Origin: M55B144 sp964550615
GTDB lineage: Bacteria > Bipolaricaulota > Bipolaricaulia > UBA7950 > UBA9294
Assembly: GCA_964550615.1 (NCBI GenBank)
Contig: CAZKAB010000003.1
Span: 30,218-94,217 of the forward strand
Direction: 5' to 3'
Length of the DNA stretch: 64,000 nt
Shown here piece after piece: positions 51,667 to 60,387 of the stretch (its first letter is position 1; the number at the start of each line of letters is the position of its first letter). The position numbers were made by a program, and so were the translations under genes. Below the pieces are notes generated by a model. It searched no databases and was not told where the DNA came from. It was given only the letters and a program-made list of their open reading frames with translations.

Positions 51667-52494
51667 ATGGGCAATTTGCTTGGGCTGAATGGGGCTACCA
51701 TCATGAAGGCAGACCTTATCAGCGGAATTCTTGCGGCGGCGGCCGCCGGTTTCTCCTACTACGAGCCGCGTATCCCCGCACTTACGCAGGCGGTCTCCGT
51801 GCCCGGATGCGCGAAGATCGAAGCCGAACGGCGAGCATCCGGGATGGATTGGTTGCCGCTCAACGCGCTTGAGGGTGTGTTCGAACTAGAACTTGACGAT
51901 CTCCTGATGCGGGCCGAGGAGACGTTTCGACTGGCCGCGCAAGTCGGAATCCCTCAAGTGATTGCAGTACCCGGCAAGCGCGGGCACGATCAGACTCCGG
52001 CTCTTGCTCTTGCCGGCGAAACATTGTCTGCACTGGTAGATCGCGCACGTCCGTACGGAGTCTCCCTTCTGTACGAGCTGATAGGCTTTTCTGGACATGC
52101 ATTCTCAACACTGCCGCAGGCGCTTACGCTGGCGCGGGATGCCGGGATTCCCCTTGTTCTCGATACGTTTCACCTTGCGATGAGCAAGGCCGGCGTTGAA
52201 GAGATAGCGGCCCTGCCATGCGAGATGATCGGGCTTGTCCATCTGTCGGATGCGCTGGTGTCGGCTGAGAATCCCAGTGGCCCTACCGATGCCGATCGCG
52301 TCCTCCCCGGAGAAGGCGGCCTGCCGCTTGGTGCTTTACTCGTCGCCATAGGCAAAACCGGCTATCGAGGCCCCATATCTGTGGAGGTCTTCCATCCCAA
52401 GTATGCGGACGGGGATCCCAATCAGGTTGCCAAGGACGCGTATCTCCGCGCGTCTGCCGCGCTGCAGGCTGCCGGACTGCGCGGAAGCAGGTGA
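51667..52494 (+). CDS. Sugar phosphate isomerase/epimerase TIM-barrel protein (IolI/IolE-like)
   Basis: A 275-residue AP-endonuclease-2 family TIM barrel. Metal-binding residues can be read at the ends of strands: Glu in LLYELIGFSG, Asp and His in VLDTFHLAMS, His in GLVHLSD and Glu in ISVEVFHPKY. Similar proteins include inosose isomerase IolI and inosose dehydratase IolE. Next to inositol 2-dehydrogenase it may interconvert inososes so that other inositol isomers can enter the pathway. AAGGAGGG ribosome site. Assignment between IolI, IolE and other epimerases is open. Confidence 0.75.
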   Translation: MGNLLGLNGATIMKADLISGILAAAAAGFSYYEPRIPALTQAVSVPGCAKIEAERRASGMDWLPLNALEGVFELELDDLLMRAEETFRLAAQVGIPQVIAVPGKRGHDQTPALALAGETLSALVDRARPYGVSLLYELIGFSGHAFSTLPQALTLARDAGIPLVLDTFHLAMSKAGVEEIAALPCEMIGLVHLSDALVSAENPSGPTDADRVLPGEGGLPLGALLVAIGKTGYRGPISVEVFHPKYADGDPNQVAKDAYLRASAALQAAGLRGSR

Positions 52495-52519
52495 CACTTT
52501 CGTTGAAGGAGGAGCAACC

Positions 52520-53545
52520 ATGACGGGAATCAAGGTAGGCTTGATAGGCGCTGGGCGGATCGGCCGCCTACACGCCGCGAACCTAGCGCATCGCGTGCCG
52601 GGGGGCGAGGTAGTAGCAGTCGCTGACGTGCATCTGGAATCGGCGGAGCAGTGCGCGCAGGAGATAGGCGTTCGTCGAGTGTTCAAGGAAACGTCTCAAG
52701 TCTTCGACGATCCAAGTATCGATGCGGTTGTCATTTGTTCAAGCACCGATACACACGCATCGTTGATCATCGATTCTGCCAGAGCTGGCAAGCACATCTT
52801 CTGCGAGAAGCCGATCGCGCTTGATCTCGCTGAAATCGAGCGGGCGCTTCGCGAAGTGGAGCAGGCCGGGGTTGCTCTTCAGATCGGCTTCAATCGGCGA
52901 TTCGACCCCAGTTTTCGTCACGCACAAGAGCGCGTATCTCACGGTGCCATCGGAAAGCCTCATGTTCTGAGGATTACCAGCCGCGATCCCGAGCCTCCGC
53001 CGATCAGCTATGTGAAGGTTTCCGGAGGCATCTTCCTGGATATGACAATTCACGACTTCGACATGGCTCGCTACATCATGCAAGAGGAGGTAGAAGAGGT
53101 CTTTGCTACGGGATCAGCGCTTGTGGATATGCGGATCCTTGAGGCGGGGGATGTGGACACGGCTGCGATTATGCTCCGCTTCGCCGGCGGTGCGATCGGT
53201 GTGATAGACAATTCCCGCAAGGCGGTGTATGGGTACGACCAGAGACTCGAGGTGTTCGGTGAGGGAGGTAAGGTCGTTGTCCGGAACCCTAAACCGGAAA
53301 CCACAGTTCTATCTGATGTTGCCGGCGATCACAGCTCTCCCCTCATGCATTTCTTCCTTGAGAGGTACGCGGATTCTTATGTCGCCGAAATGGCGTCTTT
53401 CATCGAATGCATTAGCTCAGGCACGGCTCCTTCCGTATCCGGACAGGATGGAAAGATGGCCGTCGTCATTGGATATGCAGCCAAGCGGGCGTATGAGGAA
53501 CATCGCCCGGTCCGCCTGGACGAGATAGACCCGCATCTGGGCTGA
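52520..53545 (+). CDS. iolG: Inositol 2-dehydrogenase (Gfo/Idh/MocA family)
   Basis: A 341-residue NAD-dependent dehydrogenase oxidising myo-inositol to scyllo-inosose. N-terminal Rossmann motif GLIGAGRIGRLHAANL; catalytic Lys in FCEKPIAL; Asp and His in GGIFLDMTIHDFDMARYIM. SRDPEPPPISYVKVSGG and VIDNSRKAVYGYDQRLEVFG are characteristic of IolG proteins. AAGGAGGAG precedes the ATG at 52520. It is the last gene of the first transcription unit; the second unit with the later enzymes begins after the operator at 53588. Confidence 0.9.
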   Translation: MTGIKVGLIGAGRIGRLHAANLAHRVPGGEVVAVADVHLESAEQCAQEIGVRRVFKETSQVFDDPSIDAVVICSSTDTHASLIIDSARAGKHIFCEKPIALDLAEIERALREVEQAGVALQIGFNRRFDPSFRHAQERVSHGAIGKPHVLRITSRDPEPPPISYVKVSGGIFLDMTIHDFDMARYIMQEEVEEVFATGSALVDMRILEAGDVDTAAIMLRFAGGAIGVIDNSRKAVYGYDQRLEVFGEGGKVVVRNPKPETTVLSDVAGDHSSPLMHFFLERYADSYVAEMASFIECISSGTAPSVSGQDGKMAVVIGYAAKRAYEEHRPVRLDEIDPHLG

Positions 53546-53587
53546 TATCTCAGTCGTGCGTGTCGACATGGAGGTCTTGAGCGGTAA

Positions 53588-53627
53588 TTTCAAACGTTTG
53601 CAAACAAGGAGCCAAGATCTCTATAAT
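53588..53627 (+). promoter_or_regulatory. Promoter overlapped by LacI-type operator (site 2)
   Basis: TTTCAAACGTTTGCAA (53588-53603) shares the AAACGTT core and right half of site 1. Its right half contains TTGCAA (53598-53603), which serves as a -35, with TATAAT (53622-53627, perfect -10) 18 bases on. A bound repressor would cover the -35. The controlled gene starts at 53669 behind AAAAGGAGG. Confidence 0.8.
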
Positions 53628-53668
53628 TTGTTAGGGAACGGTCATGGCAGACCGCAAAAGGAGGTACG

Positions 53669-54829
53669 ATGAAGGGTCTAGTGCTTTCGGCTCAATGGGA
53701 GCCAAGGTCGAACTACCAGGTCTCGGAATTCGAAAAGCGTACGGGAAAAGCGGTGGAGGGGTTCAACGTTTGGCGGCATCCGCGACTTGAACTGAGCGAT
53801 GTTCCTCAACCCAAGCCGGGGCCGGGAGAGGTGCTCCTAAAACTTCATGCATGCGGAATATGTGGGTCGGACATACATTTCTACGAGCACGATGCCGATG
53901 ATTACATCCTCTATCCCGGGCTTACGAAGTTTCCCGCGATTATCGGACACGAATTCTCGGGAGAGATCGTAGAGATCGGTCCCGGTCCCGAAGGGGAGCA
54001 GTTCAGCGTCGGCGATCGGGTGACAGTCGAGGAGATGGTGTGGTGCGGCCATTGCCGCGCTTGCCGGGACGGCTTTCCCAATCACTGCGCGAATCTTGAA
54101 GAAATCGGGTTCACGATCGATGGTGCGATGGCCGAGTACATAGTTGTTCCGGCAAAGCTATGCTGGAATGTAGCTGCGATTTTTGAGCGCTACGCAGACG
54201 AAGAGACGGCATGGGATGTGGCGGCAACCACCGAACCGACGTGTGTGGCGTACAACGGTATATTCGAGCGCGCCGGCGGCTTCCGTCCCGGTTCATATGT
54301 CGTGGTCTACGGTGCCGGACCGATCGGATTGGGAGCAATCCAGCTCTCCAAAGCGGCCGGTGCGGCAAGAGTGATCGCCTTCGAGGTATCTCCAACCCGG
54401 AGAGCGCTTGCCACGAAAGTGGGAGCCGATGCGGTCTATGATCCACGCGAAGTTGTTCCTTCCGAGGTGGTGCTGGACGCCACCCACGGCGCCGGGGCCG
54501 ACATGTCGGTCGAGGCGGCGGGAGCGCCGGACAAGACAATCCCGGAGATGGAAAAGGCCTTGGCAATCAACGGAAAGATCACGCAGATCGGCCGAGCGGC
54601 GACGCGAGTGCCGATGTATCTGGAGAGTTTCCAGGTTCGCCGCGGGCAACTGTTCGGTGCTCAGGGGCACTCCGGGCACGCGATCTTCCCTTCGGTTATC
54701 CGGATGATGGGTTCGGGGTTGATCGACAACTCTAAGATCATCACGTCACGCTTCCCTCTCGATCGGGCACTTGATGCTCTGAAGAAGGCAACCGCTCGAG
54801 AAGACGGGAAGATCATCATCAAGCCATAG
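53669..54829 (+). CDS. iolM: scyllo-Inosose dehydrogenase, zinc alcohol dehydrogenase family (IolM-like)
   Basis: A 386-residue medium-chain dehydrogenase resembling Thermotoga maritima TM0412 (IolM), which oxidises scyllo-inosose to a diketo-inositol. Catalytic zinc ligands are in CGICGSDIHFYE and GHEFSGE. A structural zinc loop is CGHCRACRDGFPNHC. The NAD fold GAGPIGLGAIQL ends with FEVSPTRR, and the Glu favours NAD. Compared with ordinary sorbitol dehydrogenases it carries an N-terminal extension (about 40 residues) and insert ERYADEETAWD. First gene of the second transcription unit. Confidence 0.87.
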   Translation: MKGLVLSAQWEPRSNYQVSEFEKRTGKAVEGFNVWRHPRLELSDVPQPKPGPGEVLLKLHACGICGSDIHFYEHDADDYILYPGLTKFPAIIGHEFSGEIVEIGPGPEGEQFSVGDRVTVEEMVWCGHCRACRDGFPNHCANLEEIGFTIDGAMAEYIVVPAKLCWNVAAIFERYADEETAWDVAATTEPTCVAYNGIFERAGGFRPGSYVVVYGAGPIGLGAIQLSKAAGAARVIAFEVSPTRRALATKVGADAVYDPREVVPSEVVLDATHGAGADMSVEAAGAPDKTIPEMEKALAINGKITQIGRAATRVPMYLESFQVRRGQLFGAQGHSGHAIFPSVIRMMGSGLIDNSKIITSRFPLDRALDALKKATAREDGKIIIKP

Positions 54830-54838
54830 GGAGGGAAG

Positions 54839-55933
54839 ATGACCAAGTGGCTTACGACCGAGCTTCCGCAAGTAGTGTTTGAGGACTCCAGTGTCGGGCG
54901 GTTGAAGAAGGAAATCTGGGACGCATCGGAGGGGCAGATCGATAACATCCTTGCCGAGTACGGAATCCCTTCACCTCCTGAGTTGGGAAAACCGGGATCA
55001 TATATCCAGACCACCCCGCGAGCCAAGGTGGAGGAGAACCGTCGCAAGAACGACATCGTGATCATTCCGGTGGCGTCGACCGAACGACACGGAGATCACT
55101 CTTGCTCCGGGCACGACCTGTTTCAGGTGACACAACTGATAGAAGGAGTGCGGCGCTACACAGAGAAGAAGGGAAATCCTGTAAATCTCGTCTTCTCGCC
55201 GCTCAACTACGGTGGGCATCCCTATCACCATGTCGGAATGCCGGGCACAGTGATCATGCCGGAAGAAGTTGTGCGCGAGACGATGATCAACGTTATGCTC
55301 GGGTTGTGGAATGATGGGTTCAGAAAGCAGCTCATCATCAACAACCACGGGCAATTATGGATGCTGGAATCGGCGTTGCACGAGTTCATGTACCGCTATC
55401 AGCTGCCGGGCATCTACCAGATCTTTGACTGGCATCGGTGCGTGCGCGAGTTCTTTGTCCCGTGCGAGAGGACCGGCTGGAAGACGGACTTCATTCATTC
55501 TGCGGAGGCCGAAACATCGCTTGGACTGCTCCTCTTCCCCGAAGGGATGATCGACATGAACCACGCCGTCGATGGAGAGGGTAAGAGCTATCTGCCCGGC
55601 GGGCACTTCGACACGTCGGTCGATCCATACAACAGGCCACATCGCTGGTCTGAGGGAGAGGGGCAGGTGGCAATCGAGCTTGCGGCCGTGCCGCACGGTG
55701 CAGTGGGGAAGCCGTCGATTGCTCATCCGGACAAGGCGAAACGGCCGACGGCCGCGATCCTTCGCTATCTCACACAGGTTGTAGACGAGATCGCTCAAGC
55801 GTTTCCGCCGGGAAAACTCCCGCCGGTGGATGAGATCACTACCCGCACCAGAGAGGAGATGGAACCATATCTGAAGGAGCCGGGATCTCCGGGCTGGAGG
55901 CCGGTATACGCATTGCCGCGGCGGGGATTCTAG
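54839..55933 (+). CDS. iolN: Diketo-inositol hydrolase, creatininase family (IolN-like)
   Basis: A 364-residue creatininase-superfamily metal hydrolase similar to TM0413 (IolN), which opens the diketo-inositol ring to 5-keto-L-gluconate. Metal ligands are expected in STERHGDHSCSGHD (Glu, His, Asp) and a later Glu/His region (SAEAETSLGLLLFPEGMID). HHVGMPGTVIMP and INNHGQLW are family motifs. About 100 residues longer than creatininase, as for the Thermotoga protein. It follows IolM by 9 bases with GGGAGGG before the ATG. Confidence 0.87.
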   Translation: MTKWLTTELPQVVFEDSSVGRLKKEIWDASEGQIDNILAEYGIPSPPELGKPGSYIQTTPRAKVEENRRKNDIVIIPVASTERHGDHSCSGHDLFQVTQLIEGVRRYTEKKGNPVNLVFSPLNYGGHPYHHVGMPGTVIMPEEVVRETMINVMLGLWNDGFRKQLIINNHGQLWMLESALHEFMYRYQLPGIYQIFDWHRCVREFFVPCERTGWKTDFIHSAEAETSLGLLLFPEGMIDMNHAVDGEGKSYLPGGHFDTSVDPYNRPHRWSEGEGQVAIELAAVPHGAVGKPSIAHPDKAKRPTAAILRYLTQVVDEIAQAFPPGKLPPVDEITTRTREEMEPYLKEPGSPGWRPVYALPRRGF

Positions 55934-56719
55934 ATGCGCGACTGGCCGCTCGGGATGATTGTCCCGCTGCAGGATCCAACTCCGTTCTCTCCGTACGCTC
56001 CAGCCGATTGGGGGCGGTCGCTCACGCTGGTCCGCGCCGCTGGCTACGATGGCGTTGAGCTTGCGATCACCGATCCGACAGTAGTAGATCCAGATACAAT
56101 CAGGGAGGCCCTCATGCCCGGGGGCCTCCGCCTCCTTTCCATTACTACCGGGCAAGCAGCGGGCTTGGAAGGATTGTCCCTGACCAGCCAAGACGGCCGA
56201 ATTCGACGTCGGGCAATCGACCGGATAATGGCACACATGGACTTCGCTCGGAGTTTCGGTGCAGTGGTGATCGTGGGATCGCTTCGCGGTACTGCCGGGG
56301 AGATCAGTGTTCTGATCGAATCCCTGCAGGAGTGCGCGACTCACGCTCCCGAAGTCCGGCTTGCGCTCGAGCCCCTCAACCGCTATGAATCGCAGCTATT
56401 GAATACGGTAAATGACGCGCTTGCTGCAGTGGGACACGTGGGAGCAGAAAACCTTGGCCTTCTTGTCGATACTTTCCACGCAAATATCGAAGAGGCGGAT
56501 ATCAGCGAGGCGTTCCGCGTTGCCGGGGATCGGCTGTTTCACGTACACCTTGCCGACTCAAACCGCCTCCTGCCGGGGGAAGGGCACATCGATTTCGGCC
56601 CGGTTTGGGATACGCTTGACAAGATCGACTATCGAGGCGCCTTGGTCCTCGAATCGGTTGCCGGGAAACGGGACGAAGAGTTCGCTGAGGCGCCGGCAAA
56701 GCTCAAGAGGTTGATGTGA
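55934..56719 (+). CDS. iolO: 5-Keto-L-gluconate epimerase, TIM barrel (IolO-like)
   Basis: A 261-residue AP-endonuclease-2-like TIM barrel resembling TM0416 (IolO), which converts 5-keto-L-gluconate to D-tagaturonate. Metal site residues: Glu in LALEPLNRYESQ, Asp-His in LLVDTFHANIEE, His in FHVHLADSNR and Glu in LVLESVAG. The start codon directly follows the IolN stop, so translation is coupled. Confidence 0.87.
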   Translation: MRDWPLGMIVPLQDPTPFSPYAPADWGRSLTLVRAAGYDGVELAITDPTVVDPDTIREALMPGGLRLLSITTGQAAGLEGLSLTSQDGRIRRRAIDRIMAHMDFARSFGAVVIVGSLRGTAGEISVLIESLQECATHAPEVRLALEPLNRYESQLLNTVNDALAAVGHVGAENLGLLVDTFHANIEEADISEAFRVAGDRLFHVHLADSNRLLPGEGHIDFGPVWDTLDKIDYRGALVLESVAGKRDEEFAEAPAKLKRLM

Positions 56720-58155
56720 TGGTAATTGAAGGACTTCCTTCCGGGACAAGGGTATACGCCGCGTCCGTGCGGCGTCACAGTGGCGCAACGCTCGCCCTTG
56801 TGCGCAGAGATGACGGAGAGAAACTTCTCTACGTAAGTGGAGAATCGCCGTTCCTCCCCGACGGGCAACCGCTTGGAAACGGGTACTGCCATCCTCTCAC
56901 CGCTGAGACCGCGTCCGCCCTCAAGCATCTGTTCCCCTGGCTCTCCCCACAACGGATCCCTGCCGATAGGCCGAGCTTCGGATTTGGAGACCGCCTGGGA
57001 ACGGCCACCGCCGGGCACATCAGGTCACTGGCAGGGACGAATATCTTTCCGATTCTCGCCCAACAATCGGTACGAGAGAATGCACGTACCGAGCGAAGGT
57101 TTGCCGACGTCCTCACATGCGCGATATTTGGAGCGTTTCAGGAGGGATACGAGAGCGGCTTCGGAGCCGACGCCGACCATCTGAAGCGCGTGGAAGATGC
57201 ACTTGTGGCCGCCCATCTTGGTTACAGTTTCTTCACCTGTGATCCGTCTGAGCACGTGGTCGACACCGATGGGCTTTCCGATCAAGAAATACGCGGACGC
57301 TTCTCGCAGCTTCCCCGCGCCGATGTGTGGAGACGGGAGTACCTTGAACAACCGCCTTCGATCGCCGGTCTTGAGGGTCTTCGCTTCACCGAAGACGCCC
57401 TCGCTCGAGCCGCAGTCAAGTATGGAGAAGCGGTGGTCTTCGCATCTCGAATGTACAATGCCCTGGCCGAACACTTGTCCGATGGATTCGACTTCGAGGT
57501 CTCCGTAGATGAGACGGAGGAGCCGACGACGCCGTTGGAGCACCTGTTTGTATCGCAAGAGCTCAAGCAAAGAGGAGTTGACTTCGTGAGCCTCGCCCCG
57601 CGCTTTGCGGGCGCGATGGAAAAGGGTGTCGATTGGAGGGGCGACCTCGAGCGATTTAGGAGCGATCTTCGGGTACATGCGTCCATCGCACGCGTAACCG
57701 GGCCGTACCGGCTGAGCCTTCACTCCGGGTCGGATAAGTTCACCCTGTACCCGCTCATGGCGGAGGAAGTCGGCCGACTGTGGCATGTCAAGACGGCGGG
57801 GACGAGTTACCTCGTCGCTCTGGAGACGGTGGCGGAGAAGGCACCGGTTTTGTTCCGCAAGATCGTGAAATTCTCGATATCACGGTTTGCGCATGAGCGA
57901 GCGAGTTACCACATTTCAGCCGATCCCGGTCTGATCCCTCCAATCGAGGAGATCCCAGACGACAAGCTTGGGAGTGTCGTCGAAGAGCACAATGGTCGAC
58001 AGGTATTACACGTGGCCTTCGGCTCGGTGCTGCAAAGTCCGTTAGGAGATGAGCTGCGCGTTGTTCTCGATGAGTGGGAAGAGGAGCATTACGAGAGGCT
58101 GGCCCGGCACCTGGGGCGACACCTGCAAGGACTGGGGGTGAAGAACATTGGATGA
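56719..58155 (+). CDS. uxaE: Tagaturonate epimerase (UxaE-like)
   Basis: A 478-residue protein resembling the tagaturonate/fructuronate epimerase UxaE first described in Thermotoga. Family-like blocks are YHISADPGLIPPIEEIPD, RLSLHSGSDKFTLYPLM and KTAGTSYLVALE. It would convert D-tagaturonate, the product of IolO, to D-fructuronate. ATG at 56719 shares a base with the IolO stop and has AGAGG eight bases upstream; a GTG one codon earlier is also possible. Confidence 0.85.
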   Translation: MVIEGLPSGTRVYAASVRRHSGATLALVRRDDGEKLLYVSGESPFLPDGQPLGNGYCHPLTAETASALKHLFPWLSPQRIPADRPSFGFGDRLGTATAGHIRSLAGTNIFPILAQQSVRENARTERRFADVLTCAIFGAFQEGYESGFGADADHLKRVEDALVAAHLGYSFFTCDPSEHVVDTDGLSDQEIRGRFSQLPRADVWRREYLEQPPSIAGLEGLRFTEDALARAAVKYGEAVVFASRMYNALAEHLSDGFDFEVSVDETEEPTTPLEHLFVSQELKQRGVDFVSLAPRFAGAMEKGVDWRGDLERFRSDLRVHASIARVTGPYRLSLHSGSDKFTLYPLMAEEVGRLWHVKTAGTSYLVALETVAEKAPVLFRKIVKFSISRFAHERASYHISADPGLIPPIEEIPDDKLGSVVEEHNGRQVLHVAFGSVLQSPLGDELRVVLDEWEEEHYERLARHLGRHLQGLGVKNIG

Positions 58156-58954
58156 ATTGAATGGGAAAGTCGCCGTAATCACCGGTGGAGCAGGCGTACT
58201 CTGCACCGCGATCGCGGAAGGCCTGGCCCGCGAAGGGGTCAGAATCGTGCTTCTCGATATTGATGAACCTGGAGCGCTGGAAACACTGGCCCGCATTGAA
58301 CGGGCAGGCGGCAAAGGAATATTCATCAAGGCGAGTGTCCTTTCCCGCCAAGATCTCGACCGGGCCGCAGCAAGGGCAATCGACGCCTTTGGCGACGTCG
58401 ACGTCCTTGTGAACGGCGCCGGCGGGAACAACCCTAAGGCGACCACGAGCGACGAGGTGCCGTTCTTCGATCTGCCGGAGGACGCGATCCGGTTCGTGTT
58501 CGACCTGAATTTCATGGGCACGTTCCTCGCATGTCAAGCCTTTGGTCGCCCAATGGCCGACCGGAAAGAGGGCGTGGTAGTAAATATCGCGTCAATGAAC
58601 GCGATCAGGCCGCTCACCCGTATCCCTGCGTACTCCGCGGCCAAGGCGGCGGTGGCGAACTTCACTCAATGGCTGGCGGTGCACATGGCGCAGGAGTACT
58701 CAGCCAAGATTCGTGTAAATGCAATCGCGCCAGGATTCTTTCTCACGTTGCAGAATAAGTACTTGCTCAGAGACGAGCACGACGAACTGACTCCGCGCGG
58801 CCGCCAGATCATTGATCACACGCCAATGGCGAGGTTCGGAAAGCCCGAAGACCTGATCGGCCCAATGAAGTGGCTGCTTTCCACAGATTCCGGGTTTGTG
58901 ACCGGAATAGTCGTGCCGATCGACGGTGGCTTCTCCGCATACTCAGGGGTGTAG
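58148..58954 (+). CDS. SDR-family D-fructuronate reductase / mannonate oxidoreductase
   Basis: A 268-residue short-chain dehydrogenase: cofactor motif TGGAGVLCTAIAEGL, Asp at the end of strand 2 (LLDIDEP, favouring NAD), NGAGGNNP, catalytic Ser in NIASMNA and YSAAK. The PFFDLPEDAIRFVFDLNFMGTFLACQAF stretch is typical of SDR mannonate oxidoreductases (UxuB/UxaD type). It would reduce D-fructuronate to D-mannonate. It begins with an uncommon TTG and overlaps UxaE by 8 bases; no in-frame ATG fits. Confidence 0.85.
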   Translation: MDELNGKVAVITGGAGVLCTAIAEGLAREGVRIVLLDIDEPGALETLARIERAGGKGIFIKASVLSRQDLDRAAARAIDAFGDVDVLVNGAGGNNPKATTSDEVPFFDLPEDAIRFVFDLNFMGTFLACQAFGRPMADRKEGVVVNIASMNAIRPLTRIPAYSAAKAAVANFTQWLAVHMAQEYSAKIRVNAIAPGFFLTLQNKYLLRDEHDELTPRGRQIIDHTPMARFGKPEDLIGPMKWLLSTDSGFVTGIVVPIDGGFSAYSGV

Positions 58955-58962
58955 GAGAAGGG

Positions 58963-60243
58963 ATGAACAACGTTGTCATAGCTCAATCGGGTGGTCCGAC
59001 TGCCGTCATCAATTCGTCCCTTCTCGGGGTTATTGAAGGCTGTCGCAACTATCCTGATCGCTTCGGGCGGCTCTACGCCGCCCATCACGGGATCGAAGGG
59101 ATCCTAAGGGAGGAATTGCTGGACCTGTCGGCTCAATCCGAGGAGGAGCTCGCGCTCCTTCGTACAACACCGGCCGCTGGTGCAATCGGAACCTGTCGCT
59201 ACAAGGTCGCGCCGGATCAGGTCGAGGATCTTGCGAGAATCGTTGAGGTATTCCGAGCGCAGAAGATCGGCTACTTCTTCTACATCGGCGGAAACGACTC
59301 TATGGACACGGCAAACAGGGTGAGCGAACTGGCACGGAAGAGCGGCTTGGACATCGTCTGTGTCGGCGTTCCCAAGACGATAGACAACGATCTGGGCGAT
59401 CAGGAGTTTAGATTGATCGACCATACTCCCGGATACGGTTCGACGGCCCGATATTGGACCCACATGATCCAGAACCTAAATGAAGAAAACCGGGGATCGT
59501 CACGCTCCGACGCGGTGTTGGTCGTTCAAGCGATGGGGCGAAGGATTGGCTTCATCCCGGCAGCCGCGCGTCTCGCCGATCGGGAGCGCGCGATGCCTTT
59601 GCAGATATATATTCCCGAAGCGGGATACACTCTGCCGGAGCTTGCGGAGAACGTGAACGATGAGCTGAAGCGCTCCGGCCGGGCGATCGTCGTGGTAAGC
59701 GAAGGGTTCAACGTAGGAGATCTCGGCGAGAGCAAGGATTCGTTCGGGCATACGCAGTTTGGCGCAAGCGAAACGTCGGTCGCCCAGGTCGTCGTCAATT
59801 ACCTGAACCGGATTGGATTGCCCGTCCGCGGAACAGCGCGAGGACAAATTCCCGGCACGGATCAGCGGGACTCAATCCTGTATGCATCCACCGTGGATCT
59901 GGAAGAGGCATATGCCGTTGGACGGCAGGCGGTGATGATCGCCATCACAGATGGAGCCGGGTTCATGGCGACGATCAACCGCGCATCGGGCCCGTCCTAC
60001 ACCGCCTCGTATGGCAAGGCTCTCCTCTCGGAGATGGCTAACTCCGAGCGAACCTTCCCAAGAGAATGGATCGCGCCAAGCAGGCCCGACGTTACTGATG
60101 CGTTTATTGAGTACGCACAGCCCCTCATCGGCAGCATCGGACCGGACATACCTATGGTCGGCGGACTGCAGCGCTTCGCCCGTTTGAAACCTGTGTTTGT
60201 CAAGCAGCAATGCCGGGAGTACGTCCCCTTCGGGTATCGGTGA
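58963..60243 (+). CDS. 6-Phosphofructokinase, probably diphosphate-dependent
   Basis: A 426-residue PFK-family enzyme phosphorylating fructose 6-phosphate. Motifs: QSGGPTAVINSSLLG, IGGNDSMDTANRV and VPKTIDNDL. ATP-PFKs have GGDGS and PGTIDND; Asn-Asp and Lys at these positions fit the PPi-dependent group. Catalytic Asp residues lie in TIDNDL, and VQAMGRRIGFIP binds the sugar phosphate. GGAGAAGGG precedes the ATG at 58963. In this operon it would draw fructose 6-phosphate made by the pentose phosphate pathway back into glycolysis. Confidence 0.85.
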   Translation: MNNVVIAQSGGPTAVINSSLLGVIEGCRNYPDRFGRLYAAHHGIEGILREELLDLSAQSEEELALLRTTPAAGAIGTCRYKVAPDQVEDLARIVEVFRAQKIGYFFYIGGNDSMDTANRVSELARKSGLDIVCVGVPKTIDNDLGDQEFRLIDHTPGYGSTARYWTHMIQNLNEENRGSSRSDAVLVVQAMGRRIGFIPAAARLADRERAMPLQIYIPEAGYTLPELAENVNDELKRSGRAIVVVSEGFNVGDLGESKDSFGHTQFGASETSVAQVVVNYLNRIGLPVRGTARGQIPGTDQRDSILYASTVDLEEAYAVGRQAVMIAITDGAGFMATINRASGPSYTASYGKALLSEMANSERTFPREWIAPSRPDVTDAFIEYAQPLIGSIGPDIPMVGGLQRFARLKPVFVKQQCREYVPFGYR

Positions 60244-60292
60244 AGAGATCGGATAGGAAAATAGCGGGACGCGGTGACACGGAGAGGAGGAA

Positions 60293-60359
60293 CGTCGCAG
60301 ACAAGCTGCGACGCTGCGGAACCCAATGTAGCGCCGGAATCCTGTCCGATAGGGACAGG
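60293..60359. repeat. Two short hairpins in a 144-base intergenic gap
   Basis: CGTCGCA (60293-60299) pairs with TGCGACG (60307-60313), and CCTGTCC (60341-60347) with GGACAGG (60353-60359). Neither has a T-run. They may stabilise or process the mRNA between the kinase and the HAD gene. Confidence 0.45.
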
Positions 60360-60387
60360 CAGTGTCCGACGTTGAAAGTGAGGACAG

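Noticed and set aside
55355..56344. 329-codon open frame on minus
   Set aside because: Opposite iolN/iolO; shadow of the real coding frames.
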